Source: Euphorbia lathyris
Taxonomy: Eukaryota > Streptophyta > Magnoliopsida > Malpighiales > Euphorbiaceae
Assembly (NCBI RefSeq): GCF_963576675.1
Contig: NC_088918.1
Span: 61,831,001 to 61,895,000 of the forward strand
Direction: 5' to 3'
DNA length: 64,000 bases
Below are positions 22,518 to 32,989 of this stretch, in pieces. The translations under genes and the position numbers were made by a program. Position 1 is the first letter of the stretch. Each line of letters begins with the position of its first letter. Under the pieces are notes generated by a model that was not told the DNA's origin, did not search any database, and saw only the letters and a program-made list of their open reading frames with translations.

Positions 22518-24219
22518 TCACTGCAACTCATAAGATGAAAAACTGAAGCCAGATCGTCCTTCATTAGTGGATTTCAATTCAAGCTTCTGAAATGGACTGC
22601 AGGTTGATTCAAACAGATAAGTGACAGTCAAGAAGAAAGACCAATGTACTGGTTTCAAACATATCCACTTCTCTATTCGGAGTGAACAAAAAATGCAGAA
22701 AAACAAAAGTCAAGGCAGAAGTGAGGGAAAGTACGTGCTATTAGGATCATAATAGAATCCATTGATGGAGCCATCATTACAAGAGAAGCAAACATAGTAA
22801 AACCCAGCTATGGTTAACCCGCAGTCTGTTCCAACATTGACAAAATATTGCTCTTTCCATCTCTGCAGGAGAACATATCACAAAAGAGTTAAGGTTTAAT
22901 GAAATGAAAAGATAATACTTCTGCCACAATTGAAGTAGTGATTGAGAACTGATTACCATAAATATGTATGGGCAATTACTCAAATCCAAAGATTTGCCAC
23001 CATCAATCTCCACTTGGCCCTATAAAGGACAAATTCAGCCAATGGACAGATATTGCTTCATAAGATGATAATTTCTGACTTCTTACCTTAAAGGGAAGAA
23101 AAGATGGAAACTTTGTCCAGTGCCTTATATCATCTTCTGGTCTGTTAAGAATGTCTAAAACAGATTAAAGGCCGGGATGCATCCACCTCCAAAAAGATAC
23201 ATATAAGATCAATACTCAAGAAACAGAGGAAAGAGGCATACGATGCTTCCCATTTGCCGGTAAAGAACGTGTAATTCTTGCAATCAACAATCTCACCTTC
23301 CCAGAAGGTCACTACCTGGATAGCATGTAAATGACGTTAAATATTAAATGGAAGACAATATTCTGCTTCACATAACATATTTGTCTGATGGGGCGCATGG
23401 GAACTCTGACTACAAGTTAAGCATATTTCAAATTCACTTCATAGATGGGGTACATTTAAGCAATTCAACAGTATAATACCTTGAATATCCGATAATATGA
23501 AAGAGCATAGAAGTGGCAGTGCTAAAACCACAAGTTTTAACAAGGTAACTAGACCAACATATAATTTGGTTAGAACTTAGAAGTCATCCACCGGATCACA
23601 CATCAAGCAAAACATGAGTTAACATACAAAAATTATCAAGGGAAAACCAGCTTCTACAGTGGGCCGGATGCAATGGACCCGACTATGAAAAAGGAGATGC
23701 ATACCACTTCATTGAGAAATGACTGATAAGGTCCAATTGACCGGGATCATAATAGAATTTGGAGGCTGCACAAGCAAAATCTACTGGTTGAAGAAAGAAA
23801 GAAAGGAAGATGCTTACTGGTGTGTCCGCCATAGGAACATTGAGAGCTTCCATGGTGCCACACAAGTAACCATGATCAAGGTCACATCCTTGAAGACGGA
23901 CATTAACTCTCCAAGCTTCATCTTTCTGAACACTAGAAACATTCTGAGTACCGGAGAAGGCCTGTAGAAATGAAAATACAAATACAATTTAAATCAACAA
24001 CTTAACACCTCTTGTTTTTGGATTCACATTAACGCATGCAATTCAAATTGGGGAAAATAGGAAGAATAGAACGCAGTCAGATTAAGTAAGGAGCACAATA
24101 ATACCAAATTCATAAGAAAAGGGAAGGAAAGAAAAATCGAAGATAACCTGTCCAACACTTAAAAGCGTGCAAAATGGTGGTGTAGTGTGTCCAGAAATTA
24201 CACCTTCATAGTAAAGCAT
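22518..24219 (-). CDS. GID4: GID4/VID24 homologue, substrate receptor of the GID/CTLH E3 ligase (seven exons)
   Basis: GID4 proteins recognise Pro/N-degron substrates and dock them on the GID/CTLH ubiquitin ligase. Exons 24219-24148, 23961-23818, 23315-23242, 23141-23087, 23019-22957, 22862-22735 and 22596-22518 join in frame to 615 nt, 204 residues, all with GT-AG introns. The single VID24 domain covers about residues 25-190. In order it shows FSGTQN, GYLCGTMEA, VVTFWEGEIVD, FFTGKWEAS, DDIRHWTKFPSF, RWKEQYFV, TIAGFYYVCF and SINGFYYDP, then a conserved plant tail ending SSYELQ. The first 24 residues (from MLYYEG to LLSVGQ) differ from the MPVRV-type start I expect in plant homologues. The chosen ATG is the first in frame after an upstream stop. 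A donor-like site at about 24380 suggests a 5'-untranslated intron. No lesion is seen in the domain. Confidence 0.9.
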
Positions 24220-24600
24220 ATGTATCAGTGTTGAATCAACGGTCTTCGTTTGTTCAAATCCAAAAATACGCAAATCAAACAACTTGAAGCGCACAGAGAA
24301 ATGTGAAATTATCTCAAGAAGAGAAACCCTAACTGTAACAGCGAGCTCAGAACTAATTCAAACGCAAATTCTTCTTATACCTGAAATTAGAGAAGGCGCC
24401 GAGCTTTCCACCACCCTCACCGGCATTTCTTACAAATGAGATGAACCCTTTTGAACAAATCGACAGATACAGCCATTGTTGCATTTGAAGATCTCCGGCT
24501 TCCATAAAGGGCAGAATCGCCCTTCTATTCTTACAATCAAAACGCTGCGTTGCTAACAAGCCGTGGTGATTGTCAAAGGCATAAAACAAAAACATCGAAT
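24220..24600 (-). promoter_or_regulatory. 5' untranslated region / promoter side of GID4
   Basis: Between the GID4 ATG and about 24600 the minus strand shows moderate GC, no in-frame extension and a possible non-coding first exon ending at a CAG/GTATAAG donor near 24381. Transcription start and core promoter cannot be fixed from sequence alone. Confidence 0.35.
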
Positions 24601-24899
24601 AAATTTGTTGGTTTATTAAGCTGTTAATCTTTTATATTAAAACATATTTTTAGTTATTTTTTTTTTTTCTCATTAAATCATTAATGATAAAGTTAGTAAA
24701 TTATAAAAATCTAATTTTATTAATAGATTATTATTCGTTGCATCTGGATTCAAAATTTATATCTTTTCACTGTTTGAAAATAGTTTTGGATATATAATAT
24801 GGCTATAGGAAAATTGTAAAAACCTTAATTCAAACTGTAAAAAATATATTTTTTTAAATAATTTCAGATATATATATGAAGTTAATATTTTTAACAGAA
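24601..24899. other. AT-rich spacer upstream of GID4
   Basis: No coding or element signature was seen. It separates GID4 from the Helitron 3' terminus at 24900. Confidence 0.5.
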
Positions 24900-25277
24900 C
24901 TAGTTGAAAACTCGTGCGATGCACAGGATACAAAACTTTTATATAATTTAGATAAATAAATAAATTGACATATTTACTTTTAAGTAATTTTATATCATAC
25001 TATGATAAATTTTTATATTATGTATATTTGAAATTAATATATATTTTTTTATTGATAATTCAAATCAAATTAAATTAATTTTAAAAATAATTGATTAATT
25101 TTTTTATAAAATTTTAATTAAAGGTGAATGATTTATTTATTTTTACAAAATTCAATGATTTATACTTTTTAGTAATTTTAATATATTTTCATATTTTCTT
25201 ATAACTGGAATTCTATGTAACAATAATAATAAAATAGGGGATTAATTAAGAAATATATTAGAATATATTAAAAAACC

Positions 25278-25425
25278 AAAAATTGAATTAAACTATAATT
25301 AAAATTAAATATTATATCTATGATACAAAAGAATTACAATCTATGTTAAACAAAAATTGAATTAAACTACAATTGAAATTAAATATTATATCTACGATAC
25401 AAAAGAATTACAATCCATGTTAAAA
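25278..25425. repeat. Tandem pair of about 74-bp units
   Basis: Two adjacent copies of an 'aaaattgaattaaact...caat..atgttaaa' block differ by a few bases. Confidence 0.7.
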
Positions 25426-26093
25426 TGGAAGCAACATCAATATATTATACTATAAACTATTAGCATCAATACTTTTCTAATATTGCACATGAAGAAACTT
25501 TATCAATTCTATATGTTACATATAAAAAAAATAAAATTTATAAGAATTAGTCACAAATTTATCTTGATTATAATCATTTTGCTTGATAGAATTTCATGAT
25601 CACCAAGTATTCGAAATCAATTATTCATTATGCTACAATAACCCAATATATCCAATTGAATCAGCTTAAGGTGATGATTTGTCCTATTTTTATCTCGTAA
25701 TATCTCATCAAGACATTCAATCAATTTGTTTTTTATTCTTTCACTGTATAGAATATCAGTCACGCTCGCATATATCACTTATTTGACTTTATTAATATTT
25801 TCTAATAATTATATATTCTTGAATTTCATAAGCAAGAAAAACAAACAAAAGAATAGAAAACAAAAATGAAGGGAAAAAAAGATAATTAGGAGAGAACTAT
25901 CTTCCTCTCGTTTTTTTTTTTTCGAAAATAAGAGAGAATGTAAAATATAAGCATATAAAGAGGAGAGTGGAAATACTTTTTGCCCATTAATTAAAATTTT
26001 TAATTTTGGGTGTTGTTAAACCCAGCCCCAAATTCCCACCCCTAGCCCCGTGAAAGGACGAAAATACCCTTTCATGGGTTTTGGGGAGGAAAA

Positions 26094-26302
26094 AGCTATT
26101 TTTTTTGCTCTCCCGACACGCGGGCGTGTGCCTATCACGCCTCACCTTGTGGTCGGGCGTGATAGCCCCACGCCTCACCGTGTGGCCGGACGTGATCGCT
26201 ACACGCCCGACCACACGGTGAAACGTGGGGCTATCACGCCCGACCACAAGGTAAGGCGTGATAGGCACACGCCCGCGTGTCGGGAGAGCAAAAAAAATAG
26301 CT
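26094..26302. repeat. 209-bp near-perfect inverted repeat (hairpin)
   Basis: Arms 26094-26197 and 26199-26302 start and end with AGCTATTTTTTTTGCTCTCC and its complement. They pair with about three mismatches until the last 15 bases near the centre at 26198. The arms themselves consist of 33-bp units of the form CGGGCGTG...CACGCC, starting near 26121, 26154, 26187, 26220 and 26253. Transcription through it would give a long, nearly perfect dsRNA stem. Confidence 0.92.
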
Positions 26303-26510
26303 AGTCCGCTATTGAATTAAATCCGTAAATACCTGTTACGTAAAAAAAATTAGTCCGCTGTTGAATTAAACCCGTAAAAAAATTAGTCCGCTATTGAATT
26401 AAATCCGTAAATACCTGTTACGTAAAAAAAATTAGTCCGCTGTTGAATTAAACCCGTAAAAAAATTAGTCTGCTATTGAATTTAACCCGTAAATACCTGA
26501 ATTAACAATA
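26302..26510. repeat. 82-bp tandem repeat with 49+33 substructure
   Basis: The word TAGTCCGCT starts at 26302, 26351, 26384 and 26433, with a variant at 26466. This gives an 82-bp period divided into 49- and 33-bp halves, about 2.5 copies. Confidence 0.85.
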
Positions 26511-26667
26511 TAAAAATTTAACTAAAATTAACAAAATAAAGATTTAGTTAAACTAAATTAAACCAAATAAAATTCACAACAACTAAAATTTATGACATAA
26601 AAATTTAGTTAAACTAAATTAAACAAACTAAAAATTACAAAAAATTAATTAAATTAATTAAAACCCC

Positions 26668-26865
26668 TCGGGCGTATGAACATCACGCCCGAACCATAGG
26701 TCGGGCGTATGAACATCACGCCCGACCTATGGTGCGGGCGTATGAACATCATGCCCGAACCATAGGTCGGGCGTGATAGCCTCACGCCCGAACCACAGGT
26801 CGGGCGTGATATTCATACGCCGGAACCGTAGGTCGGGCGTGATGTTCATACGCCCGACTGCGATT
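26668..26865. repeat. Six-unit 33-bp palindromic array
   Basis: Units begin with (T)CGGGCGT at 26668, 26701, 26734, 26767, 26800 and 26833, exactly 33 bp apart. Each has palindromic arms (CGGGCGT...ACGCCCG) around a short centre. The centre reads ATGAACATC in the first three units and its reverse complement type (GATATTCAT, GATGTTCAT) in the last two. Confidence 0.9.
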
Positions 26866-27373
26866 CCGGCGCTTTTAAAAAATCACCCACAGATTCAATT
26901 TTTAAGCTTAAATCAAAAAACAAAAACGGTAAATCTTATTATTTTCGCTTTCCCTTTACGGTTGTTGTTACACTCCATGTTTTGGTTCACAAATTAGTCC
27001 GGATTTGATCAAAGAGTGTGTAGGGTATTTGAGAGGTTTTGTGTTTTTTCAAATTTTGGGTAAAGGGTAGTTTGGTCTTTTCATGGGGCTAGGGGTGGGA
27101 ATTCATGGCTGGGTTTAGTAATCCACTTAATTTTTCTTAATGAAGTATTAAGTTCATAAATTAATTTTAGTTAAATAGAATTAAATCGGAATTGTAACCA
27201 CTCAGTACAAAAAAAAACGTTTTATAATTAATATGTGAAATTGATTCTATTAATTATAATCCTTTTGCTCAACATTTGAGAATTTGAAGAGATTCAAATA
27301 ATAATATTTATATTAATATTTTCCAACAACTTGTTTTATGCTCATGTTTCATTTTCATCTGTTAAAAACTCTT

Positions 27374-27712
27374 GAAATACTAACAATTTTGTATAAACCA
27401 TAATATAATAGTTAAAAACTATATAACCAATGTTGCAAAAGCAATTATCTCAATATCTCATAATTGATGTACATTTTTAGGATTTTGAGCATCAAAATTT
27501 ATTTTTATTTACCTTCATTTTGAATTCGTATCTGACATAATCCGAAATACTAACAATTTTGTATAAACCATAATATAATAGTTAAAAACTATATGACCAA
27601 TATTGCAAAAGCAATTATCTCAATATCTCATAATTAATGTACATTTTTAGGATTTTGAGCATCAAAATTTATTTTTATTTACTTTCATTTTGAATTCGTA
27701 TCTGACATAATC
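27374..27712. repeat. 170-bp tandem duplication
   Basis: A block starting GAAATACTAACAATTTTG occurs at 27374 and again at 27544 with only a few differences. Confidence 0.88.
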
Positions 27713-28197
27713 CAAATTCTTCGAGAATAAACATCTTATCAAGTGTATTAGACGCTTACAATCTCTTTGTCGAAAGAACTGGGAAAAAATAACTCCTTGA
27801 TAATAATAATAGTAATAATAATGATATAACATAATTTATAATTAAAATAAACTTCATTGTAAATATAATATTTCAATACCTCTTTAATATTTTCTTCAAT
27901 ATGTCTCAAACTTCAATGAACAACTATTGTGCGAAACTTTATATCTATTTGTACCAAAATGTATGAAAATAAAAAATATAATCCATATCAGTTAGATAAA
28001 CTCAAATTAAAAAAAAATGAGTGGATTTCAAGAGGTTCCGAATTAGAAAAATTAATTGAAGTATTAAAGCTAACAATTGAGTTCATATAAAGACGAAAAT
28101 CTAAATTTTTGTTAGAGTTAACAATTGAAACGATAACATCTAGCAACATATACTAAAAAAGAATGCAAATATACAAAATCTTTAGTTTATTCATTTA

Positions 28198-28690
28198 AAA
28201 AAAAAGACAAATAAAAAAGAAAAACATGGATAAGGTAGCTAGAGGTATGGAACCTGGGTAACGACAGAAGTGGAATTTCATCTCTAAAATATGAAACTAT
28301 AACAACTATTGTTTAATAAAAATAAAAAAAACAACACAATTGAGAACAAAAATAACTATAACATATGAAAAAAATCAAATAATTACCTCGAGAATCATAA
28401 GAAGTTCTTGTAATTTTTGACACCTTTGTGTTTTCCGATTTTAGTTGTCCATGAATCTTTTATTTCTATCGGATTTCTTCAATTGGAGATATCAGTTTGA
28501 AAAAAAGATAAATAAAAAAGAAAATATGGATAAGGTAGCGAGAGGAATAGAACCTGGGTAACGGCAGAAATGGATCTGAAAGATGAAACTATAACAACTA
28601 TTGTTTAATAAAAATAAAACAACAACATAATTGAGAACAAAATAACTACAACATATGAAAAAAAAAATCGAATAATTACATTCAGAAACA
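28198..28690. repeat. Two spaced direct repeats of about 190 bp
   Basis: Blocks at about 28198-28395 and 28499-28690 share 'atggataaggtagc', 'gaacctgggtaacg' and 'aactattgtttaataaaaat' words, with indels. No coding function is seen. Confidence 0.75.
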
Positions 28691-28806
28691 TAATACTATC
28701 TATCATGACCAATTAATATAATTGTGGAAACTATCTATCATGCTTTATATAAATGTTTATTTGTGACTTTTGGATTTCTTTTGCTTTGTGTTTTATCATC
28801 TTCTTG

Positions 28807-29219
28807 TAACTGTTACTTTTTTTTATTATTTTAATTAATGGGCTAGTAATTGTTTAATATATTATAAACATAAATTTGTTATTTTTAATTAATTAAATCT
28901 TTTTAATTTTGATTTTTTACTACGTTGACAACTCATCAAAAATGCCCTCTAAAACACTTCTCATCATTTCTCTTTGCTTTCGCTATTATATATAATATAG
29001 ATTAGATGTTCATAACTGTTGCTTTTTTTATTATTTTAATTAATGGGCTAGTAATTGTTTAATATATTATAAACATAAATTTGTTATTTTTAATTAATTA
29101 AATCTTTTTAATTTTGATTTTTTACTACGTTGACAACTCATCAAAAATGCCCTCTAAAACACTTCTCATCATTTCTCTCTGCTTTCGCTATTATATATAA
29201 TATAGATTAGATGTTCATA
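28807..29219. repeat. 206-bp tandem duplication of the Helitron 5' end
   Basis: The unit from 'taactgtt' to 'gatgttca' is repeated at an offset of 206 bp and carries the putative Helitron 5' terminus in each copy (29001 and 29206). Confidence 0.85.
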
Positions 29220-29300
29220 ACTTATTAATTTATTCATCAAGGGTTTAATGAGACAAAAAATAAATGACCAAGAGCTTAATGTATCTAAATAAAAGATCAA

Positions 29301-31147
29301 ATGTTTAATGACCAAATTATACCTGGCAGGGACTTAAGACAAGGAGACCCGCTATCCCCGTATCTGTTCATTTTGTGTGCTGAAGTGTTGTCTAAATTGA
29401 TTAAAAGGGCGGAAAATCAGAACCTAATTTCGGGTTGTCAGATTTGTCGAAGGGCGCCATCGGTCACACAACTATTCTTTGCTGATGACAGCTTCTTGTT
29501 CTTTGGGGCATCGGCTAGTGAAGCTAGGGAGGTGGGGAGTATATTATCTGAGTATGAAATTGCATCGGGCCAGGCAGTGAACTTGAATAAGTCTGGAATT
29601 TTCTTTAGTTCGAATGTTTGTATGGAATTGAAGGATAAAATCAAAGGAATTTTGGGAGTTCACTCACCCTTGGATACCGGCCGCTATTTAGGACTCCCTT
29701 CTCTAATAGGGCGATCCAAAAGGCGCATTTTCACATTCCTCATTGATAGATTGCGCAAAAAGTTTGGAAATTGGGGTTTCCGCTTCTTATCTCAAGCCGA
29801 CAAGGAAGTGTTGCTGAAGTCAATTGCCCAGGCATTACCTAACTTCTGTATGAGTATGTTTCTTTTACCTTTATCTACTTGTGATGAGCTTCAAAAGCTG
29901 ATGAAATCTTTTTGGTGGGGACTGAAAACTGATGGGAAAAGGGGTATTCATTGGTTTGATTGGGCTAAATTATGTCACTCTAGGGATGTAGGGGGCATGG
30001 GTTTCAAGGACCTACATGTGTTTAACCTGGCTTTATTAGGTAAACAGGGATGGAAGTTGATTAGTTGTCCAAATACTTTAGTGGGTAGAATTTTCAAAGC
30101 TAAATATTTTCCAAATGAGGACCTACTTTTCTCTAAATTAGGCAATAATCCTAGTATGATTTGGAGAAGTATTTGGAGTGGACTGAGCATACTTAAAAAG
30201 GGAATTAGATGGAGGGTGGGGGATGGGAGATCTATTAGGGTATGGGATGACCCGTGGGTGCCTAAATTAGATAATTTCTGCATAAACTCTTTTATGGTCC
30301 CTGGAATGCAGGAATTAAGAGTAGCTGATTTGTTGTTAGAGAACGGAAGGGGGTGGGATATGAATAAATTGCATGGGTGTTTTAGTGAACCTGAAGTGAA
30401 TGCTATTTGAGATATTATTTTACCATTCAGTGTAAATGAGGATGTCAGAGTGTGGCATTGTTCTAAAGATGGATTTTACAATGTGAGATCTAGATATATT
30501 ACAAGGATGGAGATGGAGGAGTGAGGTGTGGTGAATGAGGGATAGATGAAGCTTTGGAAATTGGATATCCCCCCAAAGCTGAAACTATTTATTTAGAGGG
30601 TGTGTTCGGGTTGTTTACCCACTCGGATTAGGCTGTCCCATCGATGAGTTCCAGTCACTCTTGATTGCCCAGTATGTGTGGAAGCGGATGAAACAGATAA
30701 CCATTTATTTATAGAATGTTGTTTTGCTGGGGACTTATGGCTCGTTGCTGGACTTGCGGTTCCAAATGTTGGCAGGCTAACTCTTGCACAATGGCTGATG
30801 CAGGAATTATGTACAACGACTTCAAACAAATTGGCTCGGATCTGCTGCGGTTTAAAGACAATATGGGAACATCGGAACAGAGTTCTATGGCAAATGGAAT
30901 GGTGGCCGACGGACACAAGCTGGCGACTTGTGTTTGATGATTTTTGGGACTGGAAGGCTTACCAGCGAGGTTCGGATAGCAGGGTTGTACAGTCGGCTCC
31001 AAATGTCAAGAAGTGGTGTCCTCCATCTACCAGTTTTGTCAAATGCAACACTGATGCTGCCTTATTTACCGATGAGGGCTATTGCGGGATAGGAGCTGTG
31101 GTTAGGGACACCTCGGGCACATTTCTATTGTGCAGCAGCAGCCTCAT
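29301..31147 (+). pseudogene. LINE-C ORF2, left part (RT, zf-RVT, start of RNase H)
   Basis: In one frame: RQGDPLSPYLF and FFADDSFLF (RT catalytic FADD at about 29482), GRYLGLPSLIGRSK, a zf-RVT region around 30550-30730, and RNase H beginning CNTDAALFTDEGYCGIG near 31043. The frame is open from 29301 to 30408. It then has stops at about 30408, 30522, 30543, 30594 and 30640, and is open again to the insertion point. Endonuclease and the first part of RT are absent. Confidence 0.85.
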
Positions 31148-32975
31148 TGATGGAATTTAAGGCTAACGTATGGCAGCGGAAATATAAAAATTTTAACCTT
31201 TTTCCATCAACCCAAGATCCGTTAATCGTTATTTCATATAAAGAGGGATAGAAGGAAATACCTTTTGATGAACTATCTACTGTTGCAAGCGAAGTGCCCT
31301 CAACTCTTACTCCGAGTTCACGAGCACAAAACAAACACACCCCAAAATCAAGTTAGATATCAACCGTATAAAAGCAATCAAGAATAGATTGCCTCTAATC
31401 AATCAACACAAGATCAAGGAATAAAAGAAAGAGATGAAAATCAATTGAACGGAAGGAAGCGGTAGACAATCTCGTCCTCAAACTTGTGGGTCGAAATTCT
31501 CTCTCTCTCTAGCTAGGGTTGGCCGAAATTTACATAGGAGGGGGTTATAAATACTCTCTTGTATCTAAACCCTAGTTAGATAGAATTAGGTTACTGAATA
31601 AGAATTTAATTCGGAATATAATTCTTATTTATTATCTATTAATATATCTAAATATAAAGATAATAATAATAACCTTATAGGATAACAATATGAGTAATTT
31701 TAATCTCATTAAACCTCCTAACTTATTTATCATTTTATTAATTTAATTCACAATCATAATCTAATTAGAATTGTTAAAATCAAATTAAATTATTTATGTA
31801 TTTTCATACATAAAATCGCCCCCCCTCTCTCTACTGGGCCTTAGTGGACTCAGTTGGGCTTCCATCAATTAATTAACATATGTTTCTCTTTTGGGCTCCA
31901 AGTCTTATGTGTGACCCATTAGGTTCTTATTGCTTCTAGCCGTATGCAACTATTAAATTAATTTTCACAGAATTATATTTAATCTTTGCATAATGGAATG
32001 AGTACGCGAAATGTGATTAGCAAATCCGAAACATTCCCCCAGAGCTATAAGAAGACAGGTTGATTCTGTCGTTGACCTTTCCGTATTAGTTACAGTATAA
32101 TTCGATCCTTTATCAACTACATCCTTGAACTGAATCTTATGACTATGGATAATGTCAAGTCACATATAGCGAGACGTTCGTTTTACTTGTACAGGCCGAA
32201 TCAACTCCAATTAGATAGGTTAAGTGAAATTTGTATTTCAAGTCTTAAGCTATCACCTTGCAAGGATTTAGAGTCGAGTCTTCCACAAGCGATCCTTGGA
32301 CGTATCTCCCATTTATCGGGAGTGACAAATGCTCAATCCAATGTATAATTATCCTGCAATTACTTCCTGTGATACCCAACGTCTGCCGTTCACACCCCAG
32401 AGTCATCTCTGTTATGGATCGTGTTACAACAGGATCAAAGCATCACATTCCGTAATCCAGAATCACTAATTAACATTCCTTTGAGTCTGAGGATTACTTA
32501 TACCTATTAATACCAATGAGATGAACAGGTGACAAGGATGAATCTACCCATCCTGTTATCTCAAGTCGGGTCCCCAATCCTAATGAACTCCTTTTCATTG
32601 GATCCACGTAACTGTCCAGATATCTGTATATATGAAGCTTGTGAGATCAGCTTTCTGTCTCGACAGAAGACATTGTTACATGCAAGTCTCGGTAGTGATA
32701 TGTCAATCCTAAACATATTACTTGACTTGGGGTGGTTTTAAGTTTATTAGTTTATTATAAAGTTGCGTCTCACTTCATGCTTGTATGAACACTTTATAAT
32801 CACTTTAAACAAACTTATGGATTTCCTTTTATTAGACTTTATTTAGTTCTTAAAAGGGATTGCCTTTATATAGTTATGAAACCATATCTCATTAAAACAA
32901 ATGATATAAAGAACACTTCATTTACATTAAGTTTGTATCCTAGAACAATTGTCTATAGGACACTAAACCCCAACA
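31148..32975 (-). repeat. Copia 3' LTR (full, 1828 bp)
   Basis: The LTR begins TGTTGGGGTTTAGTG and ends TTAAATTCCATCA. The polypurine-rich AAGTGGGAGTA lies immediately upstream in sense (32986-32976). The portion 31377-32975 matches the other LTR closely; the last 229 bp (31148-31376) have no counterpart there. A CCGCTGCC word near that end is of the type often seen next to copia primer sites. Confidence 0.85.
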
Positions 32976-32989
32976 TACTCCCACTTGGA

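Larger units (their letters stand above)
26008..27126. mobile_element. TIR element (1.1 kb) carrying 33-bp palindromic repeat arrays
   Basis: The left end (from GGGTGTTGTTAAACCCAGCC) and the reverse complement of the right end (GTGGATTACTAAACCCAGCC) stay similar for about 65 bp. Both include AATTCCCACCCCTAGCCCC. An 8-bp direct repeat TTAATTTT flanks it (26000-26007 and 27127-27134). The interior holds a 209-bp hairpin, an 82-bp tandem repeat and a six-unit 33-bp array, all GC-rich against the AT-rich surroundings. Short ORFs across the arrays arise because 33 is a multiple of three, and no known domain appears. TIR length suggests Mutator-like; duplication length suggests hAT. The class is left open. 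Confidence 0.65.
24900..29206 (-). mobile_element. Probable Helitron (about 4.3 kb) with duplicated 5' end
   Basis: The minus-strand 3' end reads TGTGCATCGCACGAG (hairpin), then TTTTCAA and CTAG, followed by a host T. It is nearly the same terminus as the Helitron at 19728. The 5' end TCTATATTATATATAATAGCG after a host A is present at 29206 and again at 29001, because a 206-bp block is duplicated in tandem. The interior is AT-rich, has no RepHel, and contains the TIR element at 26008-27126 plus several direct repeats. The pairing of these two ends is an inference. Confidence 0.5.

Noticed and set aside
22213..22521. 102-codon minus-strand ORF after the GID4 stop
   Set aside because: It overlaps only the GID4 3' end, has no conserved features, and starts inside the last exon in another frame.
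24353..24595. 80-codon minus-strand ORF upstream of GID4
   Set aside because: Likely 5' untranslated sequence. It is not in frame with the GID4 exons and lacks known motifs, although an upstream coding exon cannot be fully excluded.
26668..26865. Regularly spaced 33-bp palindromic repeats that resemble a CRISPR array
   Set aside because: The repeats are contiguous with no unique spacers, there are no cas genes, and the context is a plant transposable element.
32139..32741. ORFs of 60-70 codons repeated at 50114-50716
   Set aside because: They lie inside the copia LTRs and are identical because the LTRs are. No coding evidence.
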